Below, piece after piece: positions 32,774 to 44,660 of a stretch of DNA of 64,000 bases (within the stretch, counting starts at the first letter, position 1; the number at the start of each line of letters is the position of its first letter). The stretch lies in contig MNCI01025409.1 of NCBI GenBank assembly GCA_015680685.1, forward strand, positions 904,123-968,122, read 5' to 3'. The position numbers and the translations under genes are program-made. The notes beneath the pieces are model-generated. The model saw only the letters and a program-made list of their open reading frames with translations. It was not told the DNA's origin and made no database searches. This DNA is from Gnetum montanum. Lineage: Eukaryota; Streptophyta; Gnetopsida; Gnetales; Gnetaceae.

Positions 32774-33590
32774 TGATGGGACGTGATATCGCATGGGCCG
32801 CGATATCGTGTCTTCCACTGCGATATCACGTACACGATATCGTAGTGCGTTGTCAAATCTATAAATAAGAGGTGGCTCTCCATTGTTTCTCAGTTTAGGC
32901 CTAGACCGTAGTGAAACTCTAGTAGTTTTACCTCTCCATAGATATAATAATTTCCATGTGCCCACAGTAGGAGCTCCAAAGTGAACAAATCTTTATTCAA
33001 GCAAATATTGTACCTAAACACAAGTTTGTGTACAAAAATAAAGATGAACTGTTGGATAAACCTTGCAGTGCATGGAATAGGCTAAATAGGACTTTATTTA
33101 TTGTGATTTATTATTAATGTTTGAATGCTTTATTAGTTCATTAAATCTCTCTCAACCCTTCTCTCCTAGTTAAGTGCATTCAGTACGACTACTTCGAGCA
33201 CATGTGTTACGCTTGGTAATCCCAGCAACAAATAGTGTTTGGTAATCCCAAAAGGTTGCATTGGTTCAAGGTGTGAATGGTAAGTGGGAACGGATACTAA
33301 TGCTAGGTTAATTAAGGCTTAGTTAGTTAGTTAAAGTTAGTTAATTAGTCTCTTCACCCTTCACCCCCTTAGCATTGGAGATAAAACAAAAAAGATATAA
33401 AAATTATATACCTCAGACTTACTTAACCATACAATTGTGAAAAATACAAGTAAGTCTAGGAAGACAACGAATGATTAACCTTAAGTGTTCCATGAGGCGT
33501 GTAGGCACTTAGTCTGCGGAGTTCGACCAAATCGGGCATGTAACGCTCGTATTCGTATGGCTAAGTGTAGGGGTACCTCACCACTCATCA
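32774..33590 (+). repeat. 3' LTR, plus-strand Athila-like element
   Basis: It is 817 bp, starts TGATGGGAC and ends CACTCATCA, followed at once by CATGA. Five GATATCG-type blocks remain. Confidence 0.95.
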
Positions 33591-33595
33591 CATGA
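33591..33595 (+). repeat. Target site duplication CATGA, right copy
   Basis: Identical to 26562-26566. Confidence 0.95.
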
Positions 33596-35844
33596 CATCC
33601 CAAAATCCCTCTAAAACATAAACCTATTATTCGATCCCACAACCCCTACTAGTGATGCCAACCAACACATACAATGTTTTGAAATCTTACTAGGGATCCA
33701 CAACATTGTTCAAAATGACATAGCATGTAGGGTCTTTGTGAAGACTTTTAGGAGCAAGGCCACCTAATGGTTTTTGATGCTCCCTGATGCCTCCATCGAC
33801 TCATGGCAGGAGTTCAAAAATAAGTTCCTAATTCATTTTGACAAGTTCACTAGCCCGGCATAGCATCAATTAGTTTTACAAGCTTAAGGAAAATACCTAG
33901 AGAAAATGTTCGAGACTACAACTCAATATTTCTCCATCAACTTGCCTATGTGCCAAGTGAGATGCATCACAACCTGGTGGTATCCTCAACTTTTACTTGT
34001 TCACCATTGATTCATTCCTTGCCTATGTCATCAAGTTTGATCCCAATATAATAGAAATATAGCAAGTGATGGCTAAAGGCATCGAGTTAGAACAAATTAC
34101 CCTTATGAATAGCATTCAAACCCAATTTGGGATGATGAGCATTAGCAACCTCATACAACCTAGTTCTCTACCTTTACCAACTTTCTCAATAGCTAATACC
34201 ATGTTCCAAACTCCCACCCCCTTTCAAATAACTCAACCTATAGATAGTTGTTTTCAAGGTCCCACATCTTCTTCATTCCTACCATCTAACACTGGTTTGA
34301 ATGATAACCAATTGAAGGCCTTAATCCAATCAATCATAAACCCAAATGGAATATCCAACCCTGCTAGACCTACAACTCAAACTGAAAATTAGATGACCCA
34401 AACATTAACTTCATTGCAAAAAATTTCAAATGAAGTAGTTGAACTAAAGTGGAACAACAACAAGGGTCCTATACAACCAAAAAGGCCAAGTACATTAGTC
34501 AATGATGAGTATTGTCGCCTTCATAACATGAGGCAACATTCTAAGAGGATTCGTCCTCAATTCTTGGCATTATATGATGACAATGCCCAGAGTCAACAAA
34601 ACAGGAAACCCCTTGTTATGGTCCTTAATGTACCTCATGAAACAGAAAATGAAGAGATTTTCTCATTAGAACAAGTTATGGTAAGCAACCCCAACCTACA
34701 TAACACTTGCTACCATAAACTTAGTGACATTGTGAGCACCACACAGCCACAAACTAGGAATAATCATTATATGCCCCCAAACAGAAGAGTGCCTAGTCAA
34801 AACAATACAAACAAACACATGGAGCATCTCAAGTAAATGCCCCATAACAGTCAAACTCCCCTTCTCTTCCTAGAAGAGCTCCACCTCAACAAAAAGCTAA
34901 AGACATACATAAGACTTATGATCTAGTTGAGGATTTAAAAAGAGTCAAAGCCAACATTTCAATGTATGATCTCTTACACTTTAATGAAATGAAAGATGTG
35001 ATCCAAAGGATAGTTCATGCACCTAAAACTAAAAAAGAAAAATCTCCAATCCCTAAAAGGCAAGTTCATTTTACAGAAAATTCCTAACACACTATCAATA
35101 CAAAATGCAAATAATTCCATGTCAAGGAAGAAAGAGCAACCTCCTTTCCTAACCACTTTGATTATTTTAGTAAAGAACATTCATAATTATTTGATGGATT
35201 CTAAAGCAACTATAAGTGTCATGCCACTCGAGGTATGTAAAGCCTTAGGAGCACGGATGCTACCACAACCGAAAAGTGTGACACAACTTGATGGATCTAA
35301 CATACCTATAGTAGGATCATTAACAGGAGTGAATGTGAAACTTCGACAATACCCTATATTTACATGTTATACAGATATCTTAGTAGTTGACATGTCACCC
35401 ACTTATGGTGTGCTCTTATTTAGGAATTTTGGAGCCAAGTTTGGGGGCTTCTTTAGGTCAATTTCTTAGACCTATTAATCCCTATCAAAGGAAAATTTGA
35501 ATACACAATTTTTCTTAGACCTATTAATCCCTATCAAAGGAAAATTTGAATACACAATTATACCTTGAGAACCCTTTTATAAGCATGTTGAAAAGACTTT
35601 TGATTAGCAAAATCAATCTTTGCATAACCAAAACACTAATCTTTACATTGAAGTTATTGAGGTTGAGCATGGTGAACATGTTATAAATGATCATGTGAGT
35701 GAAATTACAAAAATAAATCCTATCTTTCATACAGATTCCACCCAACCCTATCAAACTTCTAAAAAAGGTGAAGAAATCTATGAAGACACCTTGCCTTATC
35801 ATCAACACTTAGCCCCCAAACTTTCCCCAAACATGTGGTGGTAG
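33596..35844 (+). pseudogene. gag-pro: Interrupted gypsy gag-protease, 3' part
   Basis: It continues the gag started at 26502. The capsid core follows at about 33640-33900 (HIQCFEILLGIHN, SIDSWQEFKNKFLIHFDKF), with stops and a frameshift near 33950. The C-terminal gag is at 34020-34840 (AYVIKFDPNIIE). The protease at 35190-35450 reads MDSKATISVMPLEVCKALG, with the catalytic Gly replaced by Lys, and then DMSPTYGVLLFRNFGAKFGG. A 49-bp duplication at 35462-35559 shifts the frame. The rest, ending near 35844, is acidic and degenerate. No RT follows before the presumed 3' LTR, so this family too is gag-PR only here. Confidence 0.8.
35462..35559 (+). repeat. Perfect 49-bp tandem duplication
   Basis: Two identical 49-base units, each starting TTTCTTAGACC and ending ACACAATT, lie at 35462-35510 and 35511-35559. 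Since 49 is not a multiple of three, it breaks the frame of the host element. Perfect identity implies a recent event or an assembly artefact. Confidence 0.95.
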
Positions 35845-36230
35845 AGCAGATAGCGGCAGCCTCTCTCCTCTCCCCTGGGCATCACACGTCAAAGATCTCT
35901 CCACGATAGGCGACCTCCTTGCGCCGATGTCTCTCTCTCTATGTAGCAGTAGGCAGCAAGTGTGTGCACCAAGTGGCGGCACAGGATCCAGCCTCTTCTC
36001 TCTCTCCCTCTTCCAACAGCTACGAACAATGTCACCACCAGCAACGTGTGTGCGATGGATGGGTGGCATGAGCAATCAATAGTATCTGAACCAAGGAAAA
36101 ATTTAAGTTTTGTAGTTACCTATTGTTTCCAGACATTTAATTAAATTCTAAATAAAATTCTCTTACTGTTTTAAAAAGGTTACATAGCCCTCTCCAAGTA
36201 AAACTATTCCCATTCCCAGAGGAAATAAGA
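35845..36230 (+). mobile_element. Presumed 3' LTR of the old gypsy element
   Basis: CT-rich patches and GGCAGC-type blocks, then a TATTGT...TTTAATTAAATT...ACTGTTTTAAAA series, resemble 25300-25775. Similarity is low, and edges and duplication are not identifiable. Confidence 0.35.
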
Positions 36231-36289
36231 AAAAACCCATCATAGAAAGCACAACAAAAGTAGAAGAAGGTGGTCATGTAAGGTAAGTT

Positions 36290-37200
36290 TGGTTTTCTAA
36301 AAAGATATTAAACTGGCATAGCATAGCAGAACACAAAAACGACAGAAGAGAGCAGAGTAGCAGCAGCGAGATCCAGAAGATTTAAGTCTCACGTTGGAGC
36401 GTGACGTTCCCAGATCAGGCACAGCACAACTCGCTTTTTGGCTGATTCCACGCACGCCATCATCTGCAGCCGACTTGCTTGTTTGCTTCGTTGTTGTTGT
36501 CTGCTTCTTCTTTTTCTACTCTATTTGTTCTCAAAGGAATTATCGCTCATATTTCACAGGCAATGGCAATAGCCATAGCATCAGTGGTGTTGTTGCTAGT
36601 TGTGGGTTTAATTTTGCAGAGTCTGGTTGTTATAACTCTTGAATTGTATTTTAATTTTACTAGGTTTGGCACTTCAAATGGATCATGGCTTCTATTGACT
36701 GTATGTAGTGCTCATCTCCATTCAACTCGTATCTTTCCTAGTGTGATCTGCGACGCTGCAATCTCTTCCACAAACTAATCCCAATTGCGCTACACTGAAT
36801 GAAGTAGAGCAGAATTGGCAACCTTCATCAATGATGCTGCTGGAATCCACAGCATGGGTTGCTACACTTTCAACGCCGTGTGACCGGTTGCAGGAATGAA
36901 TGATTGATTGATTGAGCTACTGAATCAATTCCGCACAAAAATATCACATGAAATCGAATCTCGGCAGTGCAGAAGCCACTGAAACAGATTGCAAATACTT
37001 GCTCGACTACTTGTTTTGAAGTTTATATCAATGCTTGACCACTGAGATGCACGAACATCAGCATTGCGGCCATTACTATTCTCCCAACACAGAGATTTCG
37101 CTGAGGGTCGCAGCGGTAGTCGAGGAACTTATGCACCCTAACCTTCTGAGCACCAAGAGCATCGTGCACCCTAACCTCTCTTAGGAGTTTCGGCAAATGG
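36290..37200 (+). other. GC-richer island with a short hydrophobic ORF
   Basis: Base composition is visibly higher in G+C than on either side. An ORF from 36479 contains an internal ATG near 36561 followed by a hydrophobic run (IASVVLLLVVGLILQSLVV) that could be a signal anchor, then a polar stretch ending at 36778. I do not recognise it. The rest (36780-37200) has no ORF on either strand that I can support. It may be a fragment of a host gene or its flank caught among repeats. Confidence 0.3.
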
Positions 37201-37212
37201 CAACCGTAAAAA

Positions 37213-37326
37213 GTCCATCCGTTGACGGTAAATTTTGGAATCCATTAATTGACGGGGAAATTTTGAAAGTCTATCAACTGATGGGAAAATTTGAAAAGTC
37301 TACCAATTAATGAAAAAATTTGGAAA
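37213..37326 (+). repeat. 28-29-bp tandem repeat, four units
   Basis: Units start at 37213, 37241, 37269 and 37298: GTCCATCC/GTCTATCAA..., then TGACGGGAAAATTTTGAAA or a variant. From 37327 to 39078 the DNA is AT-rich and I see no gene, LTR end or other motif. Confidence 0.8.
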
Positions 37327-39078
37327 CTTGTGAGGTGACAAAAATTTGATTTTTGAAAATTGATGTCCAAGTTGGCAAAATTTAAATATCTATACATGGT
37401 CAAACTTGACCAACAAGTCAAATTGATGGTTGATAAAAATTCCCTAATTAAGCACACTCATCTTTAAGTACTACTAGAATGGATGACCTCTTAAGAAGTT
37501 TTGAAATTCACAACTCATATTTTTTAATTCATGAAGTTAAATTTACCCTACAAAGCTTCAAAACTTAGTTTGTAATCCTTGCCCCAAAACTACACCTCAA
37601 AATCCTTGAAGGCTTAATTACAAGATCTTTGCAAAATTACAAGATTTGAATGCTAATGTCTTGTGTCTATAAGAAGTCCTACTATAGGAATTTCTATATC
37701 AATTCCAATCTAATTTTAAAAAATAAAATACAAAGGTATTTATAAGTAAAAAGGTTATTTTGGAAGTTCTTCTTTCAAGCCATACAAATTAGCCTATTGC
37801 AAGAACTACAACATGGATGGTTATATGTTCTTCTACAAAAAATCCAAGTTCAAATTAGTAAAAAGATTCAAATGGAGATTAGAGAACATGATCTTCAAAA
37901 TTTTAAAACTTTAAGCCATGGGAAATAAAGAACAATCAAGATTTCAAAGAAGTCAAATAACCTTAGCATTAGTACTGAAAATACAGTCATTAGGGAGATA
38001 TGTGTGTGGTCAATATACATTTAATCACCAAACCAACATGTCCAAATGTTAGACTTTGTTAAGCCATCTACTTGGTTAATCAAATTAAGGAAATCATATC
38101 AATCTCGACCCAATACTATTCATCCTTTATAAATACTTAAATGCAAAAAATTGAAAGTAGTCTTCATCAATTCTTAAATATGAAAGAATAAAAGAACTAT
38201 TAAAAGAGAAATTATATTTGAAAAAAAAAATGTTTCTATCAATTCATCATAGCATTCATGTGGCCAATGCATACTCTATCTATTTTGAATCCTTGGTAGA
38301 CAAGCTGAATCCTAGAATTTGAGAACAAATAATGCTAACGGACATTATTCATCAAGAACCACAATTCACCAACTATACAACCATGACTACTAAAAACAAA
38401 TCAACACTCCTCTTAATCAAGACCCTGGACTATATTTGGTATAACACCCAATCCTTCCAAATTACCAAGCTATAGAGTTAATTCCTAAAGAAGAAGATAA
38501 GGATTATGATCAAGCCCTACCATCTTGAACAAGGCCATGTGACCATGTAGTTCTCATGATAGAATTACAAAAATGTTCCTTAACTATTGAGGTTGATGAA
38601 AATCATGAAGTTTTTAAACTAATGTTTATGTTTGTTTTATTTTTATTTATTAATTAAATTTATACTTTCAAATTAGGTAAGTAAAATATTTTAGAAAATA
38701 CAAGTGGAAAAAAGAATTTTTCTTACCTTCACTTGAGTAACCAATGTGACCTTGGTTAGAACTAGTGATTAGTGGTTAGTAGACCTTTAATTCACCTCTT
38801 ATCATTACCTATATATGAAGGTAAGTATTAATAAAATAAGATTTGATTCCCAAATAATCTTCTCACTTATATCTTATTTATAGAATAAGTGAGAGAACAT
38901 TAGGATATTCAACCTTATTTTGATAGGACAAATCAAAGCGTTGGTGCATTGGAGCATGAAGGGAGTACTAGAGCTAGAGAAAGATTATTAATATAGACTC
39001 ATTCAAGGATAAATGAAAGGTAAGGGGCATAGATTGCATGTTCCCATTTCCAAATGAAATCATTTCATAACAAAGATT

Positions 39079-39083
39079 ATGCA
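39079..39083 (+). repeat. Target site duplication ATGCA, left copy
   Basis: ATGCA here and at 48886-48890 brackets the minus-strand Athila-like element exactly. Confidence 0.95.
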
Positions 39084-39861
39084 TGATGAGTGGCGAGGTA
39101 CCCCTACACTCAACCATATGAATATGAACATTTCACGTGTGATCTGGTCGAACTCCAAGGACTAAGTGCTTACGTGCCTTAATGGAACACTTAAGGTTAA
39201 TCATTCGTTGTCTTCCCAAACTTACTTGTATTGTCACGGTTGTATGGTTAAGTAAGCTTGAGGTATATAATTTTTATAACTTTTATCTTTTTAGTGTCTT
39301 ATGCTAATAGGGTAAGGTGAAGAGAACTAAGTGACTAACTTTCATTAACTATTCACTAACTAAGTTTAATTGTTCCTAACACTAATATCCATTCCCACTT
39401 GCTGCACACATCCTAAACCAATGCAACAATTCTGAGATTACCAAACACTAATCATTACTGGGTTACCAAGTGTTACACACATGCTCAAAGCGGTCGTACT
39501 GAGTGCACTTAACTAGGAGAGTCAAAGGTTGAGAGAGATTAATTAACTAAGATAGCATTTAAACATTTGACAATAATTAATTACTATTTAGCTTAGTCCA
39601 TATGCTGCAAGGTTTATCGTAAATTTCATCTTTATTGTCGTACACAAATATGTGCTTAGGTACAATTTGCTCAAATAAAGATCCGTTCACTTTAAAACTC
39701 CTACCGCGGGCACATGTTAATTATTCTAACTCTGGAATGGTAAAACTGCAAGAGTTTAGCTAAGGGTCTAAATCTAACTGCCTAAAACAAGGGAAGTTGC
39801 CTCTTATTTATAGAAAATAATATGGGACGTGATATCACATACGCGATATTGCGGCTCATCA
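39084..39861 (-). repeat. 3' LTR, minus-strand Athila-like element
   Basis: It is 778 bp. On the plus strand it starts TGATGAGTGG and ends GGCTCATCA. A minus-strand TATA (CTATAAATAAG) lies at 39803-39813. Only two or three GATATCG-like blocks remain. Confidence 0.95.
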
Positions 39862-41770
39862 TACCCCCATGACTAAATGAAAACTCATCCTCGAGTTCCT
39901 TACAAAATATTGGGAAGGTATGGGATTATTGACTTACATAACACTAATGGTGAATGGGGTGACATGTGAATGGATCATCATTACAATACATGACAATATT
40001 AGTGTTCATGACTATAGGAATGAACACTATACATAATTGACATCCAGCCTTATTTGGCAGCTAAGAGAGAAGAGAGAGAGAGAGAGAGAAAAGAAGAAGA
40101 TGTGCTGCTGCCGATGCCAAAATTGTGTCTTCCGTTGTCCATCCATAATCGCGCCATTGATCTTGTTCCTTGCATGAATGTTCCAGCACCAGTCCATCCT
40201 AAGTGTTTTCTCTAGCACCAGTCCATTGTTGTATGATTGCCATTTGCACACACAACACAATCTCATATTAGCAAGGATAAATAAATCACAATGCAGTTGA
40301 TACCTTACCTCGGTGTAAGGTCCATTGGCTAAGCTGTGATATGGCTAATACGGATTCTGGAGATATAACACTAGTGACTACCGAAGGTGTAAGGTGTAGA
40401 GGTTAGGAGAAAATTGAAAAAATTGGACCAGGATCCCCATGACTAAGAGTGATCCTTCAGTAGCAATAGAATGGAAAAATATAAGGAATAAGAAAGATGA
40501 AGAAAAAAAGATAACATCAACACCGATAAAATGGATGTGAGAGGTGGAAACAAACAAAATAAATGTTGATTGTCGAAATGTTTAAGGGAAAGAAGTTAAC
40601 TGATGCACCAAATAGGAATGCCAGTGGGTCCTCCCCAAAGCAAGCTCATTCCCCTAATGCCCTGACAATCCCACGTTCAAAGAGTCCGTAGGCTCTAGAA
40701 ATGTCCTTTGGAAGCAAGAGTTAAAGTCCTAACCACAATAATTTACCAAAAAGAAAACAATATATCAACCAAAATATAGACTATTGATACAACAGGCAAT
40801 GAGGTGGAAAAATGGAGAAAGAATAATGAGGAGAAGAGAATGGAATAGAGTCCCAAGAACAAGGTGGTGTACCGCCCCTTATGTATTTATGGTTAATGTG
40901 ACTTAGTAGATCTCATTCCAAATCTAGCCTCAAACAATCCACATTCGATGACTTCGCATTAATACACTTGGCCAAACCATCCACTTGAAGTAGCAAGAAT
41001 GCTTCCGCCAAAGAGTCACCACCATTTCGAAGAAATGAGAAAAGGAAAAGTAGGAAGCGAGAGAGGGCCTTAGTTATAGGGAACATATTTTCTTAGTTCC
41101 ATAACTAGTGCTTGTAGCCCATAGGGTTATTTTNNNNNNNNNNNNNNNNNNNNNNNNNNNNNNNNNNNNNNNNNNNNNNNNNNNNNNNNNNNNNNNNNNN
41201 NNNNNNNNCTTCCTAATAATGGAGAAACATTGGAATGGTAAGGAAAATCCAAGAAGAAGACATTCAAGCACCCAAGAGAATGGCTAGCACAAATGCATCA
41301 AATCCCCTTCAAGTCACACCCTTTTCAATCCTTGAGTTCTTCCGTAGTTTGAGAAATTTCCAGTCACCAATTCATTGATAGTTCTATTATTTAAAGAAAG
41401 GGATTGTACAGTTCCAAGCTAAGAGAGACCATATAAATTCATGGATGAATGGATGACGTGGACTCATTACCTGTTATATCAAAAGAACCATACCTTAGTA
41501 TCGACATTATAACTCAAAGGTAAAAACCAAACATTAGCAATCAATGGAATACAGTTCATACCACCATCAAGAGCACTTATTAGGTGATGAACCTAACAAA
41601 ATAAACAAACACACAAAGAAATGAAAGAGTATAAACAATGTTGTAAAACAAAAAACAAAAAAAGTTAAAGAAATTTGTAAAACAAAAACTTAAAAAGGAA
41701 CTGAGGGTCTCAAATGATTAGCAGAGGTGGCCATCTCCCCCATGATTGAGTTGGAAGGGGGAGATTTGAA
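39862..41770 (-). other. 3' noncoding region of the minus-strand Athila-like element
   Basis: It corresponds to 30850-32761 of the other copy. It contains the PPT next to the LTR, a GA-rich microsatellite at about 40062-40100, the N gap and the conserved purine tract near 41732-41745. No coding sequence can be supported. Confidence 0.6.
41134..41208. other. Assembly gap (75 N)
   Basis: Seventy-five N. True gap size is unknown. The flanks match a continuous region in the plus-strand copy. Confidence 1.
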
Positions 41771-41888
41771 ATAATGAGTGGGGTCATTCCTTCTCAAAGG
41801 TATTATGGGAACTGGCTGTTCTAAGTTCATGGAAGAGTTTGGTCTGTTGCACATTGACTAGCAATCTCTTATCAGGGCTCTCAAGTTT

Positions 41889-43200
41889 TTATATGGTCAT
41901 GACCCCGGAACGAAAGGTTGTATGAATAATGTAAGGTCCTTCCCACAGTGTTTGAAATTTTGTGCATTGTGGCACATGTGTGGGGTTCCAGTAGAGAACC
42001 TTATCTCCTGGTTGATACTTAACCTTTTGAATTCTTAAGTTATGACGTTGCTTGTTGTATGCCTTGTGCAACTCATTTGATGATAGGGTAGCTAATCGGT
42101 TTTCATCTAGCATGTTTAAAGTTTCCAACCTTTGTTTGTGTGCTAGATCAAGATTGAGATGGAGGTCACAAGCCATGGATAGTATATGGAGCTCAGTTTG
42201 AATCAAAAGCTTTGGAATTTTTCCATACACTAACTCATAGGGAGAGTAGCCTATAGGGAGTTTCCAAGTGGAGCGGTATGCCCAAAGAGCATCATTCAGT
42301 TTAGTGCTTCAATCTCTCCTATACTTGCTAATTGTCCTTGTCAATATTTTTGTGATCTCCCTGTTAGTGACCTTAGCTATTCCATTAGCTTGGGAGTGAT
42401 AAGGTGTAGTCAATTTATGTTTAACCCCTAAGCGTTGCATTAACTTCTGAAAATTTGCACCTAGGAAGTGTGTTCCATTATCCGAGATAAGTGCACGTGG
42501 CACACCAAACCTATTTATGATTTGTTGTTGCACAAATTGTGCAGCTGAAGATAATGTGCAGTCTGTAACAATAGCTACTTCAACCCATTTCGTTAGATAG
42601 TCTACAAAAATAATGACATAAGCTTTTCCATTGGACATTGGTGTAATGGGCCACATAAATTTTATTCCCCAAATGTCGAAGGGTTCTAAAGGTTGAATCC
42701 ATTGTTGCGGACCCTCCATTCTAGTAGTCGTACCCCCATCACATTGGCAGCACTCACAAGATTGGAAAAATTGATGGGCATCCCAAAATAATGTTGGCCA
42801 GTAATATCCTACAAGCAAGATCTTAATAGTTGTTCGTCTCCCCACATAGTGACCCCCACAAGGGCCCTCATGAGCATCTTGGAGAACTCTTAGTTGATCC
42901 ACCTTGGGCACGCACCATCGAACCAAGCCATCAGGACATACTTTGTAAAGTTGTCTATTGATCTCCATGAAGTACTTGGCTCTGTGAATAAACTGTTGTT
43001 TCTTCCTAAAGTCCAGTTCCTGTGGTGTTTGTTGGCTAAGGAGATAGGTGAGAATGCTACTATACCAGTTTGCTTCCGTGGGTTGGTTGTTCACTACACC
43101 GGCGAAGAGGGCCTCATCGAGAAAATGATCAGACATTACATATTCATCCTCTTTGCTGTCCCAGCACAATCGGGATAAATGATTTGCAACTATGTTCTCA
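41889..43200 (-). pseudogene. int: Integrase of the minus-strand Athila-like element (catalytic residues lost)
   Basis: The zinc-binding HHCC module (HEGPCGGH...SCECCQ) lies near 42870-42750. The core follows: the first catalytic Asp position in FDIWGIKFM is Lys, the second Asp is kept in LISDNGTHF, and the Glu position in QANGIAKVTNRE is Lys. The C-terminal GPY-type module (GDKVLYWN, LWEGPYII) is at 41990-41900. Stops separate the core from the C-terminal part near 42300. Integrase would insert element DNA into the chromosome. With two of three catalytic acids replaced by Lys it cannot be active. Family comparison is from memory of plant gypsy integrases. Confidence 0.9.
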
Positions 43201-43600
43201 GTGCCTTTTCGATCAATCATCGTTAGATCAAACTCCTGTAGAATTACCAACCATCATATAATACAAGGGCTAACCATTGGCTTGTTCATGAGGAACCAGA
43301 ATGCACTATGATCCATATGGATGAACACTTTGTAACCTAACACATAGTGTCTAAACTTATCCAATGTAAACATTACAACCATTAATTATTTTTTTGTAGT
43401 TGTGTAGTTAAGTTGTGCACCGACGATACTCCTACTTGCATAGTGGATGTAGTAAGGATGTTTTTGGTCATCTAATTGTGTAAGTACGGCTCCTAAGGCA
43501 TAATTGGACGCGTCAATCATTATATGGAATGGTCTGGACTAGTCAAGAGCATGTAGAATGGGAGTTTCCACAAGCTTTTTTTTTAGATCTTGGAATGCTC
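43201..43600 (-). pseudogene. RNase H of the minus-strand Athila-like element
   Basis: MIDASNYALGAVLTQ (about 43530-43485) and MDHSAFWFLMNK (about 43320-43285) are the RNase H landmarks, followed by NIVANHLSRL near 43190. Stops occur at about 43595, 43555, 43390 and 43260. It degrades RNA in RNA/DNA hybrids during reverse transcription. Confidence 0.85.
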
Positions 43601-44660
43601 ATTCACATTCCCTGGTCCATTCGAATGGTGTGTCCTTCTTTGTTAGCTCTACCAATGGTTTGGCAATCTTGGAGAAGTTCTCAATGAATCTCCTATAATA
43701 GCCGATGTTTCCAAGGAATGACCGAATGTCTTTGACAATTTTTGGTTGGCGGGTGATTCCTTGGATGACCCTAAATTTATCTGGGTCTACCTCTATTCCT
43801 GAATGTAAAACCTTATACCCAAGTACTATGCCTTCTTGGACCATTAAATGGCTTTTCTGCCAATTGAGCCTTAAGTTGGTTTCTACTCATCTTTTTAGCA
43901 TTTGCTCTAATTGGTCCAAGGCTTGGTAAAAACTTGTTCCATAAGTGGAGAAGTCATCCATAAAGACTTCCACTCTATTTCCTATCTGCTATTGGAATAT
44001 GCTTAGAACTAAGCATTGAAACATGGCAGGAACATTGCACAAGCCAAATGGCATTTGTTTATATGCAAATGTTCCACAAGGACTCATGAACATTGTCTTG
44101 GCTTGATATTCTAGGGCTATCCATATTTGGTTGTATCCACTATAGCCATCTATAAAACTAAAATAGCGATGCCTTGTTATGGTGTCTAAGACTTGGTTAA
44201 TGAATGGCAATGAAAAGTGATCCTTAAATGTTGCCATGTTCAGCAGCCTAAAATCTATACACCCTCCATTTACCTTCCTTTTTACCCATGATCACCAAAG
44301 GGCTAACCCATTCGCTATCAGCAATGGGATATATGAACCCAGCCTTAAGAAGTTATTCTATTTCTTCCTTTACTATTTGCTTCAATTTTGGGTTCAATCG
44401 CCTCTACGATTGTTTCCGAGGTTTCATGGAGGGGTCAGTGTAAATCCTATGCTGACATATCCTAGGATCTATTCCAGTTTATTCGGGATATGACCAAGCA
44501 AAGGATTTTTACCATTTGTTTATCACTTTCGATAGTCTTTCTTTTTGTTTGGGAACAAGTCTTGCATTGATGATCACTGGTTTTCCATTTTTGAGGGTCA
44601 TATATTCTAGACTGATGGGCAATGGTTTCAAATCTAGGGGCTCTTATTTAAATCTCTTAG
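43601..44660 (-). pseudogene. Reverse transcriptase of the minus-strand Athila-like element
   Basis: The N-terminal part lies at 44660-44240, with stops. FIDGYSGYNQI (near 44145) and FAYKQMPFGLCNVPAMFQ (near 44070-44020) are the fingers and palm motifs. FMDDFS near 43960 carries the catalytic Asp pair. The thumb/connection region includes FLGNIGYYRRFI near 43700. The active-site motif is intact, unlike PR and integrase. This whole domain is absent from the plus-strand copy. Confidence 0.9.

Larger units (their letters stand above)
26567..33590 (+). mobile_element. Athila-like Ty3/gypsy element, non-autonomous deletion copy
   Basis: A 7,024-bp element bounded by CATGA duplications, with LTRs 26567-27400 and 32774-33590, a tRNA-Asp-type PBS, gag-PR, a long 3' noncoding region and a PPT. 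It belongs to the same family as the minus-strand element at 39084-48885, but lacks everything between PR and the 3' region. The join lies near 30850 and removes about 2.87 kb of RT, RNase H and integrase. The LTRs differ at about 22 of 365 bases compared by eye, plus a 17-bp length difference. It sits inside the gag of another gypsy element. Confidence 0.95.

Noticed and set aside
36479-36778. First exon of a membrane-anchored host enzyme such as a cytochrome P450
   Set aside because: There is only a hydrophobic run. No proline hinge, later motif or downstream exon was found.
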